Assembly (NCBI RefSeq): GCF_000003605.2
Contig: NW_003155238.1
Span: 693,688 to 746,861, forward strand
From: Saccoglossus kowalevskii
Lineage: Eukaryota > Hemichordata > Enteropneusta > Harrimaniidae
DNA length: 53,174 nt
Reading direction: 5' to 3'
Shown: positions 1 to 12,982 of the stretch, in pieces
How positions within the stretch are numbered: position 1 is the stretch's first letter
How the letters are laid out: every line of letters begins with the position of its first letter
The notes under the pieces: model-generated
The model's input: only the letters and a program-made list of their open reading frames with translations
What the model was told of the DNA's origin: nothing
Databases searched by the model: none
Position numbers and translations under genes: made by a program

Positions 1-79
1 AAAAGCTGGACAGGAATAAAACTAGATTTTTACAACATCTTTTACAAGAATTAATCGTCCTTAGACATGACTTGTAATA

Positions 80-270
80 AGGCTCTTCATTGGCTACTTG
101 ATTCAACTTGTTAGCCAATCAGGACACTCCTGCTTTGTATCATGAGTGATGCATCATTTATGGAGTGAGTTTGAAGTACCTTGCAAGGGGGCTTTTAATT
201 GGCTATTCAATCTTAATCAGCTAGCCAATCAGAAAACAACTTGTTTATGGAGTGAGTTATGAAGTAACCT
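80..270. repeat. Imperfect tandem duplication carrying paired CCAAT boxes
   Basis: Two diverged copies. The first has ATTGGCTA (89-96), TTAGCCAATC (111-120) and TTTATGGAGTGAGT (157-170). The second has ATTGGCTA (198-205), CTAGCCAATC (221-230) and TTTATGGAGTGAGT (244-257). In each copy ATTGG and CCAAT face each other about 20 bp apart. Inverted CCAAT boxes are NF-Y sites in known promoters, but no transcript start is visible here. Confidence 0.65.
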
Positions 271-1480
271 ATAAAATAACCTGTATGCATGTACTTAATA
301 ATCTTGTATGATTTATGCTTGAAATATATTTATTGATTCTATGATTTTAATGAATAAAATTGTTGCTCAATCTACAGACCTGATGTATATCACTTGTCTC
401 ATTTACATATCTTTTAATCATTCTCTGTGTTTCAATCATTACCCAATGATACAACAGATCATATTTGGTACATCTGTAAAAAATTGTGCCATTAATATTA
501 TTCAACACCATGCAAACCTCACTTGCTGCATCATTGTTCTTTCTTGGGGAAATAACATCGACTTTGAGGACAATATTTTGTCAACAGACAACGTGATTGG
601 TCAAAAATGGTCACATGCATGTGATAAATACTCCTTGTGTATTTCTTGCATATGATGTCATTTTGTTTGTTACTGGCCTCTGATGTCATATCTCTCCTGA
701 TACCTTGATTGTTACAGATGGCACAGTCCCTCTGTCTGATAGAGGGACTGTACAAACGGAAACTGGATGGAAGACGGAGACTTGAGTGCATTTTCCACAG
801 AAGATTGAGCATGTGATTAAGAGTTTGAACGAGGCAAATAAAAAAAAGTGATTGAAAGAGTGATAGCACAATTGATTACTGTGCAAAGAAGTCATAAGAC
901 TTCTCTTATTGACTCATGTTATTGCTTTGAGCCAAATAATCATGTTTTCTTTTTTTTTAATTTTATGTTATGAACATGGACTTTGAATTACCGGTAGTGA
1001 TCCCCTGTTCCAAAAGGTTTGCACCCAACGCATTCTGCACTGGTAATGTCAATCTTATTTTGCGGTAAAATTGGTAGTGTCACAAATAAATAAAATATCT
1101 GCTATACAATTCATTGCTGGCTTGGTTGCTATTTGCCTAATTAATGTAATTGTCTCCCAAGTTCAAATTCGTTAAATGTACGGGGTCAATAGATTAAACA
1201 GAACATAAAGCTTTTAGGAAGTGAACTCATTTACATACAGCAATCAGATAAAATCAACCTCGTTTGCCTGATCCCTGATGAATAGTAGGGACGTTCCAAT
1301 CGCAATATTGTGGCAAGTACTAATGAAGGGACAATATATTACACAGAATGGGTAAGATTAGATTCGTGTTATATGTTGAAAGCTGACAGTTTTAATTGTA
1401 TGTACGATAAAAATGTTTCAATAAGTGGTATATATTGCTGTTTAATAATTCATTAAATGTGCTTTAAGTTTCCATAAAGT
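271..1480. other. Non-coding, CpG-poor stretch
   Basis: AT-rich, with no recognisable gene. The small frames at 341-655 and 531-869 have no family resemblance. CpG is scarce here compared with everything from 1481 onward. Only the hairpin at 723-751 stands out. Confidence 0.6.
723..751. repeat. Short foldback hairpin, family A
   Basis: ACAGTCCCTCT (723-733), a 7-base loop GTCTGAT, then AGAGGGACTGT (741-751): a perfect 11-bp stem. A close relative lies at 1999-2028. Confidence 0.8.
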
Positions 1481-1611
1481 TTAAAGGGCGGCAGTCGTCG
1501 TACCGCGTCCTGTTATATGGGACTCATAGCGACGTATACAACGCGTGTAAAATACAATGTTTATTTACATGAAATTCAAACACGCGTTGCACGACGACCA
1601 CCGCGCTTTAA
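1481..1611 (+). mobile_element. TTAA-flanked MITE, copy 1 (131 bp)
   Basis: Bounded by TTAA at 1481-1484 and 1608-1611. The left end TTAAAGGGCGGCAGTCGTCG and the reverse complement of the right end TTAAAGCGCGGTGGTCGTCG form terminal inverted repeats of about 20 bp. The core includes GGGACTCATAGCGACGTATA and AACGCGTGTAAAATACAATG. It is closely similar to 20283-20415 and, inverted, to 16169-16300. It has no coding capacity. A TTAA target duplication with ends starting AGG fits Kolobok/T2-type MITEs; piggyBac also uses TTAA. Confidence 0.85.
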
Positions 1612-1998
1612 ATCGCCGCAGTCGATGCGATGCCCGTTTTTTGCTATTAGTGTTAACAGCATGTCGCGGTTGTACGAGATACGGCGCGGCGAGTATGTCA
1701 CTTTCATGCAGGTCAACTGCAATACCATTTATTGTTTTCGCTATAAAACGTAAAAACAAACTGTTTTTTTTTTTTCTGAAATTTTGAACAATGGAAGATG
1801 TTTGTCTTTCGGTAAATTCCGTATATCTACGTACGCGTTTGGGGTTATATTTCTCATGCGAAAGTTTGTTGAGCTCTTTCTATTTCTTTTTATTTCACAA
1901 GTACGTTCAATAGTACGAGTTGAATGAAATTGCCATGAACACAACGATTTATTCATTATTATCATGTATGAGTGCCGTTTTATTTAGTAAGTTAAACC

Positions 1999-2028
1999 AC
2001 AGTCCCTCTATCTGATAGAGAAACTGTG
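1999..2028. repeat. Short foldback hairpin, family A, second copy
   Basis: ACAGTCCCTCTATC and GATAGAGAAACTGT form an imperfect stem with two mismatches. It shares ACAGTCCCTCT and TCTGATAGAG with the hairpin at 723-751. The 13-mer ACCACAGTCCCTC at 1996-2008 recurs at 9496-9508 without its right arm. Confidence 0.7.
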
Positions 2029-2867
2029 CGTTAAAACGTCAATAAGACGCTGGTAAGGAAAGTGTAGCGACGCGAATAATCACTCTGACGCTTTTTCGAA
2101 CAGATAATTTACGATAATGTTTGTCACACAATCAATTAATTCCCCAACCACAGATAATGTAAATTGCAAAAAATAGGCAGAAAGGGTTGTGGGAGTATCG
2201 GTTATGTAATAATGACTATTATTTTTTTTCTTACACAATGGACTGTGATTGTGATTGATATCGTGATTTTACCTTTGTGTTTCCCAATGCCGTACTGACT
2301 GCAGTAACTAAAAAAGCAATGACCTCCTCCCTCCCTCGTTAGTACCCTTTGAATCCCAATGTTATAACTTGTGGCCATTCACAGAATGGGCCCGCAGAAG
2401 TATTTCCATTTTTAATTGTTAACATAATCTATAGTTAATAGAAAATACGTCTAGTCGGTTCAAAATTATCACAGAAATTTTAAAAACATAATTATTAATT
2501 GGGTAAAACCATTGTTAAAGTGTAACATCGCGTGGTAATCCTTGTGATGTATACAAAGTGTGTGAACTGCCTTGTTTGTTTACTTCATATTAATGTAATC
2601 ATCAATTTTTGTAATCGTCTGCCAAATAGGTCTGTTTCAAATGTACTTCTGTACATACAAGAGGTCGATTACAGTTTTAAAATCCTTGATCAGAATTTCT
2701 AAGAAATATCATATTCTGTGTATTTTATTAGAAAAAAATTAGCATTGAAACTCGATAAAATAAAAAATAAATCTATCAGTATGTGTGCCGACATTTTAGC
2801 TGGAAATGTAGTAGATTGCATTATAAAAGTAGTTCCCAATACGTACATTGTTTTCAAAAACTTAAAA

Positions 2868-2951
2868 CATGACTCTGAAATATTATTGTAGCGTCCCTTA
2901 AACCAAAAGCATGACTCTGAAAAGTTGTTGTAACGTCCCTTAAACCAAAAA
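2868..2951. repeat. Two-copy tandem duplication, 42-bp period
   Basis: CATGACTCTGAAA at 2868 recurs at 2910, and GCGTCCCTTAAACCAAAA recurs as ACGTCCCTTAAACCAAAA. A few point differences separate the copies. Confidence 0.85.
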
Positions 2952-4000
2952 AGTGAATCAACTGCGACTCTCTACAACGGAATTAAATGATAGTGTCCGA
3001 TAAAGGCGGGAATTTCCCCCGAGACGCCGTGAACTGAAATGTACCTTACCAACTCTCATCCGTCACTAGATGCTGTTTTCTTTTAAGTCATACCGACTAT
3101 TCACTGTATTCCAATTTACAAATTGCATTATCCCAAATGTTGTAATATATGTGAGAGCGTGCTACTGTCTGTAAGGAGAGGGGTCCGTGTGTGAATGAAG
3201 TTGAATTCCCGTCAATAAGAGGCAATGCATACATTCGTTTTCAGACTATTATGTGTGAGGGCGCTAGTCCAGGGACTACTACTAGTATGATTCAAGGCTT
3301 TGTTTTGCTGATAAATTATCCGTAAGTTCTTTCCGTAGTCTGATCATGACACTGCTATATACACTGACGTCACTCACTATCAAGGGCAAAAGTCAAAGTA
3401 AAAATTTTGAGTAACAAATTATTTCTTCCATTTTTTCCCCGTCCCATCTCTCATGTACATACCTTGACCCGGGTATACTTACTTTGTACAGTACTAACGC
3501 GCACATCGTTGTTTATTTAATTAGCTTTACCAAGGACAATGTTGTAATCGATAATTTGGACGTGCCTTGTATGAATACTAGTAGATACATTTACACGATA
3601 TCTTGTATGTCAGAGGTCGATCACTGGGGTTCAGAGTGCGACACACGGAGACAAAACGGCTTACATGATGGTATGAGGTCATGCCACGAGCTAAACAACA
3701 ACAAACATACAATTTAATGTATCATAATTTTAGTAATTACAATAATATTGCCTGTGATAACGACAGAGCTTATGATCATATTGGTGATCGCGGGATCAAT
3801 ATGTTCTCCGTGGAAGCAACATATAATAATACATAATAATTGAGTGCAGTTTGTTTTTAATATTTTAGAATTTTTTTAGTTTATTTATTTTGATTTTCTT
3901 CCTGCTCATTGGACTATATACAACCTATAACGTGCAGGCTGCAAATAAAATAATCCATTATATCCTAGTGGATGTAGTGTGAAATAAACATTATGAATTA

Positions 4001-4020
4001 TGTGTTTGTGTGTGTGTGTG
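4001..4020. repeat. (TG)n microsatellite
   Basis: A short TG-repeat tract with one interruption (TGTGTTTGTG then TGTGTGTGTG). Confidence 0.85.
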
Positions 4021-5843
4021 AGAAAGATGATAAATCACGCGTATTTTGAATAAAAGAAACAATTACCATGTAAAGTAAATGCAAAGTGTTCCAAAGAGGC
4101 ATTGATCTTTTAAAACATTCATAAAGCACATCGCACTGTACATATATTGTATCTACGTGGTGGGATTCTACTTCTGGTGTTGAGAAACTATAACGTTTAA
4201 ATGTTTTATATGTGGGTCGATACCAATGCCCCGGGGATTCTAAATAATAGTCCGTCTGAGTGAATGCCACGGAAAAAACTTTGAGTTTATAAGAATGGCG
4301 CCGAAATCGACATTGTGTCGGTAATAAGTTATCGGTGCTGACATAAATACGATCTGACGTACTGTGCCGGTGAATAGGAACCATTACACTGGTTATTGTA
4401 TTACATAAATACCTAATTACCGAAGTAATGTAGTCAGGCGTAATAAGTGCGTCTGAAACACAAACATCTGTGAAATATTGCAATATTGACCCCAAAACAA
4501 CATCATTCCAATTTCCACGGACAGCTTTGAAACCGTGTCTGGTTGCATGTGCGCTGCTTTCAAATTGCCGTCGGACTGGCTGAAAGCGTTCTTGAAAGCG
4601 TGCTCGTCGCTGGTTGGCAAGGCCACGGGGAGCCCGTGGTAATTAAGAGAAAATAACGGGAGAGAGAAAAAGTGAAATATGCCAAACAAGGGGGACATGA
4701 AGTAGGATATTGCAGACGCGATCAGATAACAGCGTTTGACTGAATTCAACTACCTATTGATGTGACATTTCCTTTGAAATGTACTCGGTACGTGATGAAA
4801 GTGGAAAGACGCTGACCGTACCATGTTGCCGAGCTATTAACCCGTGTTCATTTCCAGGTTAGCTAGGAATCTCTAATTTAAATATCCTAGTCTGTGAATC
4901 ATTTCAAAGCGATAAACATCGACGAGCGACGCGCAATGCGAACAGTTTAGTTACAACTTTATTTGCAAACCTTTACGATAGTGACATTGAGTTGTGTCTT
5001 AATGTCATCCCGCCCCCCGTATCCATCCTTGACTCCGGTTTTAGAATTTCAAACTCTGCAATTACAGCATAAGGAATGCCATTCTTCGATATTAAAATAT
5101 TACGTTTTTGTTTTCATTCCTCGCCAGTGTATTATTTCGGAATGTATTCCCACGGGAAACAGTAATAAACTCAGTCACATGACCATACAACTTATGTAAT
5201 TTGATGACCAGTATTTTCCGTAAAACGTGATTTTAAAAGATGATGTTATGATTAGAGTGAGAAATTATTAACATTTGTAATGAAACAAGAAATGAAAAAT
5301 ATATTTAATAGGTACTTGGTATTCTTATGGGCACTATTCCATGTATTTTTAATTATGACTCACTAAATGGCCTGGACCTCGTGGCGGCGAGCAGCTTTGA
5401 AGCATTTCATATTGTAATTTCACAAAAAACTCCACAATTTCCAGTTGAATGGTCAAATCGATGCGTATTAATTTATTTCGAATGAATTGTGCCTGGGTTA
5501 TCTAATTCATCTTTGTCACGTATTCCCATCGGTACCGACTCGGCTTCGTCAATGTTCCGACACGTGCGGTTACAGCGCCACCTAGCGACCAATTAAATTG
5601 AGTATAGACAAAGCGTGCGCCGTGGCATGGGAGAGGGTGTTGTTAACACCCCTCCTCGGCCGACAGCTCCATGCAGCGTGAATACTCGTGGCGTTTTTCG
5701 AAACAGCGCCCTCATAGACTGCTAGCTCGTCAAACGAATGTGAACAACAGTAACAATAACATTTTAATGCATCTTCTGACAAAAAAACATTTCCAACATT
5801 TGTTAGCAATAAATATATAGGTAACGCAAACTAAAAAGCAATA

Positions 5844-6209
5844 TCACAAGAAAAAATTTACAATCTCATTTCGTCCTGTGAAGCTTCTGTTTACAAAACT
5901 TCCGATGCTTTTGATTATTTCATCATCTCTATTTTCAAGTAGATATACAAGTTTCTGGAATGAATTAGTGATTTTATCAGGGAATGCAATATCTGTCAGA
6001 ATTTTTTGTTGGTTTAAATGATACTTTGGACAAAGCAGTAACAAGTGTGATTCATCTCCAATCAAATTTAGCGAGCATTGTTTACAAATTCTACTTTCTA
6101 AGGGTGTTTCAGACTGGGTATGTCTTCCTTTCTCAATCGCTAAAGTGTATATATGATACATTTTTGATAAATAAATATACTTTATTATGAATAAAATATT
6201 TGGTTGGCA
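5844..6209 (-). mobile_element. 5'-truncated non-LTR retrotransposon (LINE), C-terminal end of the reverse-transcriptase ORF
   Basis: On the - strand an open frame reads about 120 codons from near 6209 to a stop near 5844. It contains YIYLSKMYHIYTLAIEKGRH, then RICKQC, then GDESHLLLLCPKY, and ends around FVNRSFTGRNEIVNFFL. The pattern C-x2-C-x9-H-x4-C preceded by an IEKGRH block is the zinc-knuckle-like C-terminus found after the reverse transcriptase in many invertebrate LINE ORF2 proteins. The frame is closed upstream by a stop at 6216-6218, so the endonuclease and reverse-transcriptase domains are missing. The first internal ATG is at 6161, but the similarity starts before it, so this is a fragment and not a small gene. 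I see no clear poly-A tail or target duplication. The assignment rests on remembered family patterns. Confidence 0.7.
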
Positions 6210-9200
6210 TTGCTTTTACTTTCACTTTATCATCACTCCACATACACCGGATAAATCGCACCACGGAAGTGAAATGACGTCACGTAACAAGCTGCCCAAT
6301 TAACGCAATCTGCGTGACTGCTGATTAATGCGCCGTGCTGTTGATATATACCGTAAAAGGCGAGAACTGACACTTTGCCGAATTCTCTTTATTTGCTAGT
6401 ATCCGCGTTATCGACTGAGAGACTATATTAACATTCTTTAATAACTTTATTTTATAGATTTCATAAGACGCGTTTAGCCCGAAGCGTATTTAATCAAATT
6501 TTTTGGTATTTGACCGATGTAATGTTATCTACTCGGCAACTCCAGGGCTTCATTCAGATGATCATTTCCACCGCGTATTATCAATTGGTGTCTCACGTAT
6601 GCCATTGTATTAAGGACTGACTCGCAATTTTAATATATCAATCGTATAGGGGATTAATATTCAGATTAACAAAAAAAAATGAAATAAAATCATTGCCGCG
6701 AATTATGTTTGCGGATTAGTGGTCAGTTCACTCTGTGACGTCATCATATACTAGAGATCAAGTTGATTTGTGGCCCAGCGTGGGGTTATAACCATATTTT
6801 AGTTTCATCGACCCATCATGCCAGACCGTATACATAAATTCCTGGGCTCGCATACAGCCTCTTCTTTATTTTTGGGTGTTTTTCAATAAGATAATGTATC
6901 ATAGAAGTATGTAAATGCCAAAAGTCAGGTTTATACCCATATTTTTTTTATTTAAAAAAAACACACCAAAAACACCAAAAAATAAACAAGAGACTGTTTG
7001 CAAGTCTAGTATACCCACGTAATCACCACAACCCCCAACTAAACCTATGCGTGCCAACACCTTGCGCAGGATACTATTGTAATCACCAGGGTTGTCTAAT
7101 AATCCAATACGTTGTTGTATATGTATAATGACAAACAAACGATATATTCAACTGCGGCAAAGCATAAATTCGGCGTGTCTTTTCACTCCTACAAAATAAT
7201 GGAGTGATCTAATTCTTGCCAGCCAATCATATCGAATTTCACTCAGTCTTACATCACGTGATTTACTCTAGGCACCATTGCTATGTGTATTGCATTCAAT
7301 GTCTTGTGAATGTTGTTGTTTTCTAATTTATTTATACAGATGTGACGCAGCGGAGTAAATACTGTCATATACACGTCGGTAACAAAATATGCGTTTCCCG
7401 CCATTGAAAACGATACTGAAACATCACCCGAGTTATATACGCGCAAGATACCTACACTGCCCATAGCGGAAATGAAACATTCAACGGAAATTGAAAATGT
7501 GAAGAAAAAAAATATCCGAGAAAAAAGAAACAATTCGTCATATTTTGAAAATGATAAATGTATATGACAAAGTATGTAATTGTTGTCATAGTCTGGGAAG
7601 GGAAAACATTGAAAATGGAGACAAGTAAATGACATCATATACAACACTCGATTTGGTGTGGAGTACTTTTTAGGACCATGGTATGGGCGAATCAGCGTAC
7701 AGATGAAATGCACTGCATTATCATGACAAGTGTGACGTCACCTAATATTATGTAAAACTCTCATAAAAATGATATGAACAGAACAAAATGAGTTTATAAT
7801 ATATCGCAGTAGTGGGAATAGTACTAATATTTTTAAAAGGTGTTGTAGTACATGTAATGATACATGTGTAATTTATGACTGTTAAGGGACGGGCCATTAT
7901 TTTTAATGGGGAGACACCAATTCAAATTTTACACAACTTGTCTCTAAAGTCATACACTGGAAAATAACGGACATTGAAAAAATAAAATATTCTCGAATGA
8001 TTCGAATATTCGTAGCCTCATTATTGTTTTGATTTTCTTTAACGTCATGTCTTAGTTTTAATCATAACTGCACTTCAGCTAAATTAAGACATATACCAAT
8101 CTCAAATCGTTTAAAATATATGATTGTTTACTAACAGAGATGCTGAGATGTAGTAGTATCTCGCGTGATTTGGCTTTGGTCGAAAGTTATTCTTCGCATC
8201 TCTAAAACTATCGGCATATTGTTATATTGACCACGCGCATGCGTAGTTGATCTATATTTATATATTTTCTTTCATCTTCTTTGCCAACATTACTTTTATT
8301 TGCAATGTTACAGGCGACTACGGAGTCGTATTGTTCAATATTAAAACAGCTTGTGCAACGTCGACGTCAACGCCAGAAACGTGCTAAAACTACCGCCCGG
8401 TCTTCCAGCTTGGCGGGAAAATGTAAATGTTATAAACCACAAATTATCGTCTGCAAGCTTGAATTACGCCAATGAAATAAAACTAAAAGTCACTGTAATT
8501 GCAGAAGCAAAAACACAGAGCAAATAAGTAAAACAGGAAATTAAAATCATTGAGAATGGAAAGAAAATAGTGGGAATAGCGAAAATGACCACACCTGTGT
8601 TTTTTTTATATTTATTAAGGATTAAACTATTCAGCTGTGGGGGTCGCTGGGGTTTGTTATTGGGTGGACTAGTACAAATAGTAACACGTTCATATAGTGA
8701 CCGTTTCCTCTATCTAAGCTTTGAGCCTTCACTGCGCGACAATCCTAAAAAAAATGTTTACGTTTCCAAATGTTGACCAAAACTATCAAATCATTTCAAT
8801 AGTGTTAGGTTATCGTTGAAATTACTAGAGAGTCACAGGAAATGTAAAAAGGTGCACTCGATATTTCATTGTCAGCGGCCAAGCCCTGGTAGCGAAGACT
8901 GTAATAGTACCGAGAATAATTGAAATTGTATAATGACATTTCTCCCCCTCTAGAGGGAGCTGGTCACCCATCACCCCGATACTTTTTTTTTTGACCGACC
9001 GATTATTAAAACGTTACCTTTCCCACATTCATTTATTATTCGTTTTAACGATTTCCCGCCAACAGTGAAACGTATCCATCTTGTACATTGACGCTATACA
9101 CACTGTTTTCTTCACACATTTTAATAGTATTACATGCCGTGTATTTCGTCATTAATAACTAATCGCTTTCGTTCCCGCTGCGGGTGGAATTGTAATGGGA

Positions 9201-9712
9201 CCCATTTTTATCACGAGCCGTGTCGTCAAAACGGTGATGCGATGCGAAGTTTTAGTGGGATCATATCTGATGGGTGAATTTTTTTTTTTACAAAACTCGT
9301 TTTTCCATGATACACCAAAATTTAACGAGTTGTAAATTGTACTGTACTAGTTAGGTTGTAATTAATTACTAGTATTACGGCGCATACGGTGCGCAAACAT
9401 ACACCAAATTTTCAGTTGTATAACACGTATTCAACTCTAGAGATACAATCGCTCTCAGGACCCCGATCCCACTCCAACGGGACACCGTTACCCGCACCAC
9501 AGTCCCTCCTGTGCTCGCACCCACTCCAACCTCCTCTCTAACTTGAATGAACAATTCCTAATTACTATAGTTACAAACAACGCGGTGGTTGTTTTGCGTT
9601 TTTGCGAATGTGTAGTAGCTATATGTTCGTTTACAGCAAACGAGTTCTACACCGAAGGAAACACGATGATTAGCGGGACTACTACTATTATATTTCGCCA
9701 GTCACGTGATGA
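6210..9712. other. Non-coding stretch
   Basis: No gene recognised. The - strand frame at 7249-7713 (154 codons) has no family resemblance. One CACGTG lies at 7255-7260, and the 13-mer ACCACAGTCCCTC at 9496-9508 repeats the arm of the hairpin at 1999. Confidence 0.6.
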
Positions 9713-10421
9713 CACATAGCATAGCTCGTTTGTCACGTGTTCATCGTGCGTTAATTAATCTGTTTACAGGGTCAATGTAAATGCATAACACCACTGATAG
9801 TACAGTAACGTACTAATGAAACAGCAAGGTCTCAGTCTCTCACCAACGACAATTTTCACTCTTGGTTATAAATCACAAAACTCGTCACAAGAAAATATTT
9901 ACAAATTAATTGATTGATATTTTAATTTAATAATTTACCCATTAATTAATATATATTTCATGCATTTAATTATTTTAATTACGTTGCACTAGTTATTTTA
10001 GTTTACAATTGGCGAATATTAACGAAACGCAAATTTGCATTTTATATCAACATATTGACTTATATTGGCTGTATATTTCAGGAATTGTGCCCGCTCAAGT
10101 TAATATAATTCTACAGTTTATAAAAGCCGATAAAATAAACAAATGCGAAGAATAAACTGAACTTTTAGAATTTTACCGCTGAGTGGCTTGACATCACAAA
10201 GACGGAGACGCGATAAATGCACATATCTATTTGTACTCAGACAGACAGTCACGCAAAGCAGAGCACTAAATCTCACTGAGGCCTTCTTTGGCGCTGCTTC
10301 ATAATCTGGTAAATTGACGTAACTATAAAGGAGGTCTTATGGTTGATGGCACGTGTATGAACACATGTCGAGTTGCGTGGGCAATGTGATTCTTAGATAG
10401 TACCAGATAACGTGTCACGTG
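9713..10421. promoter_or_regulatory. Cluster of four CACGTG E-boxes
   Basis: CACGTG at 9713-9718, 9734-9739, 10350-10355 and 10416-10421. The second and fourth share the 12-mer TGTCACGTGTTC (9731-9742, 10413-10424). Between them, 9895-9990 is dense in TTAATTAA/ATTAAT-type homeodomain cores. This combination suggests a cis-regulatory module, but no protein binding can be inferred from sequence alone. Confidence 0.35.
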
Positions 10422-12960
10422 TTCGTTTCAAATATCACCGGAACATTATTAGTGTGAAAATCTGAAAGAAAGTACGCCTAGGACGAACGTCCGATGCCAG
10501 GGAGTCGCGTATATTGTATGTAATTTGCTTTAAAACATTAGTCATGGCTTATTGACTATCACGCTGCCCAAGTTTGTTTATTCTAAACATCAATGTCATC
10601 TTTAAAATTCGATTTTTTTTTTTAAACCAGCGAATAAAGTGTGTTGATTATATACTAGTAGTGATGACATTGGCGGAGAATTTACATACGGGTTTTCTTG
10701 CTGCCCCAAACCCCTTGACATTTGAATACATTCTCGGTATTCACCACACTAGTATACCACTAGAAAGCAGAATGTGTCTACAATGACTGGCCGCAAATTG
10801 GAGGGGAAACCCGAGCGCAGCTAGTCTAATTTCATTTGTTAAGTCCAACTTCATCGCAAGGTTGTATTACTAGAGGTTGCATTACGGAACTGGTCCGCTG
10901 ATAAAAGGTGTCACCGATCTCCAGAAGCGCGCAATAGAGACTGCAATTTGCGCAGCGAGACCCATTGAAGCGAAGAGAAACCATAACAACTCCATCAACG
11001 TCAAATACAAGCCAACTGACACTCATTTTGACGCAGGCCACGCAATTCACGGTAATGATTTTCATTAAAACGACAAACATTAAAAAAGGGAATGACGCCA
11101 AAGCAATCCAATTAAATACGTGAAATATATGTGAAACATGAGTTGGAGAAATAAAGTCCCCCGCGCGGAAGTACACTTGTGAAGCAGGTATTAGGTTACT
11201 CCTGACACCCCTGTTAATTATAATCGTACTGCCCATGCCACGGTTCCCATGCTGTTTGATAGAACAATATCATATCACTTATTCAATTAAATGGGCAATA
11301 CTATTAAATGTAACGAAAGTCTACGACAGTTAAATAAAAACCACCACTTGTGGTACGGTCCATCACGTATAAATACAGAAATGTAAAAAAAAAAAAACAG
11401 TCGTTAAATATATTTCCATCTTCACCCTACATCCGACTGAACGGCGTTTCCTCTTCGCGTCGGTTCCTCTGTCTCTCTTTGGAAGGTTGGGATGTCTCCT
11501 AGGACTACTTATTAACCTTTTTGAGTCAACATAATGATGTTCTAGGTAATGACACTGCCGACAAAACGGTGATTACTTAGCACCGAAATCCCACCGAATC
11601 TGCATCATCCCATTGGTTGCCTGGCAACGGGACGAGATAGAGGAAATCCAATTACAGTACTGTAAGACAATTGTGAGTAAATAATAGTGTGAAATAACAG
11701 TAGCAGATATTCTGGGTACAGATAAAAAACATACGATCGAAAGGGGGCCTTTGTCGTGTCGACCCTCTGACACGTTTCATATTTCCTCTCATCTGTCAAA
11801 TTTTCCGTTTTTTTTATTCCGCCGCATTGTGATTATTCAAAGTTTGGCCGCTGTCTTAGATGAAGCTGATATTTTTCTTTAATTGAAGTAAACTTTATTA
11901 TTCTTCGCACAATCGAAACAATTCGACACAAATAACATGTAATTCTAACCGTTCGATCGACACTGGAATTCATGTTCTTGTAGACTCAGAAATATTGAAA
12001 ATGTAACACTTGAATTATCGATTATCGTCGGCGAATTTTGAAATCTGGATAATTGGAGAAATTGTGAAAACTGGGTAAATCCAAGAATAATTCAAATTAG
12101 AAAAGAAAACTAATTAGCGGTGGAATATATGTTTGATAATATGCTTACTCAGTGGGACAGAGAAAACAAAATAATTGAGTTAATGAAAGACCGCGACGGA
12201 ATTAAATCAAGCGGCGTGGTTAGATCTCGAGTGCACTATGTTTAAGATATCAGTTTGCCTTTGGAAATAGACACCGTTTTTCCAGTTGATCGAAATGCAC
12301 TGCAAGAAGGCTGCTTTACCTGCTCGTTGGTTTTTAAGGTTACGTTTATCATAAATAAATATACATATAATATAAATAAATTCTAAATTGAAAACATTAT
12401 AATTTCCGACTCACTGACCATGCAACATATTGAACTTTTGTCCTTTGATTTTGGAAAACACATTCTATGTGTAAACGTACTGTGCTACAGGACTACTTGT
12501 AAAGATTTGTAATCAACTCCATTTCGCCATCAACTTGACTTGACGTTGACGGGGCCCCGTGTTATAGAAGTCAATATAATATTAAGGGGCAACTCCGTTG
12601 TTTTTTTCAGATCACTGCAGTGTCCTTCATAGTGCGTCGCAATGTGTACAATAGTTTGCGTGAAATCAAGTATTGGATAAGTGATCCGCCCTGTGGATGA
12701 TTACTATATGGCGAAGTACAACGTCATCGCTATTATAAATCTCTCTATATACGCACAGTATACTATTGTCCTTGGGGGGTCATTCAAGCATATTCTTTCG
12801 ATTTGTTCAAGAAACAATTAATTCCACATTGGACATAATGAAATACGCTGGCAAAGGAAAGTGAAATAAAAAGAGTCCGCAAAGCTTGTTTACACACCCT
12901 TAATGTCTCACTAAATCCCGGTATATTGTACAATCTTCCTAAAAGCTACGAAAACCTGAT

Positions 12961-12982
12961 TTGTTTGTTTGTTTGTTTGTTT
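12961..12982. repeat. (TTTG)n microsatellite
   Basis: About 5.5 perfect copies of TTTG. Confidence 0.9.

Larger units (their letters stand above)
2029..5843. other. Non-coding stretch
   Basis: Nothing recognisable beyond the 2868 duplication, the TG tract and one CACGTG at 5561. The 165-codon - strand frame at 3998-4495 matches no family I know and ends in the translated TG repeat (HTHTNT). Confidence 0.6.

Noticed and set aside
3998-4495. 165-codon - strand frame
   Set aside because: No family resemblance; it ends in a translated TG microsatellite.
7249-7713. 154-codon - strand frame
   Set aside because: No recognisable motif and low-complexity hydrophobic composition typical of AT-rich non-coding DNA.
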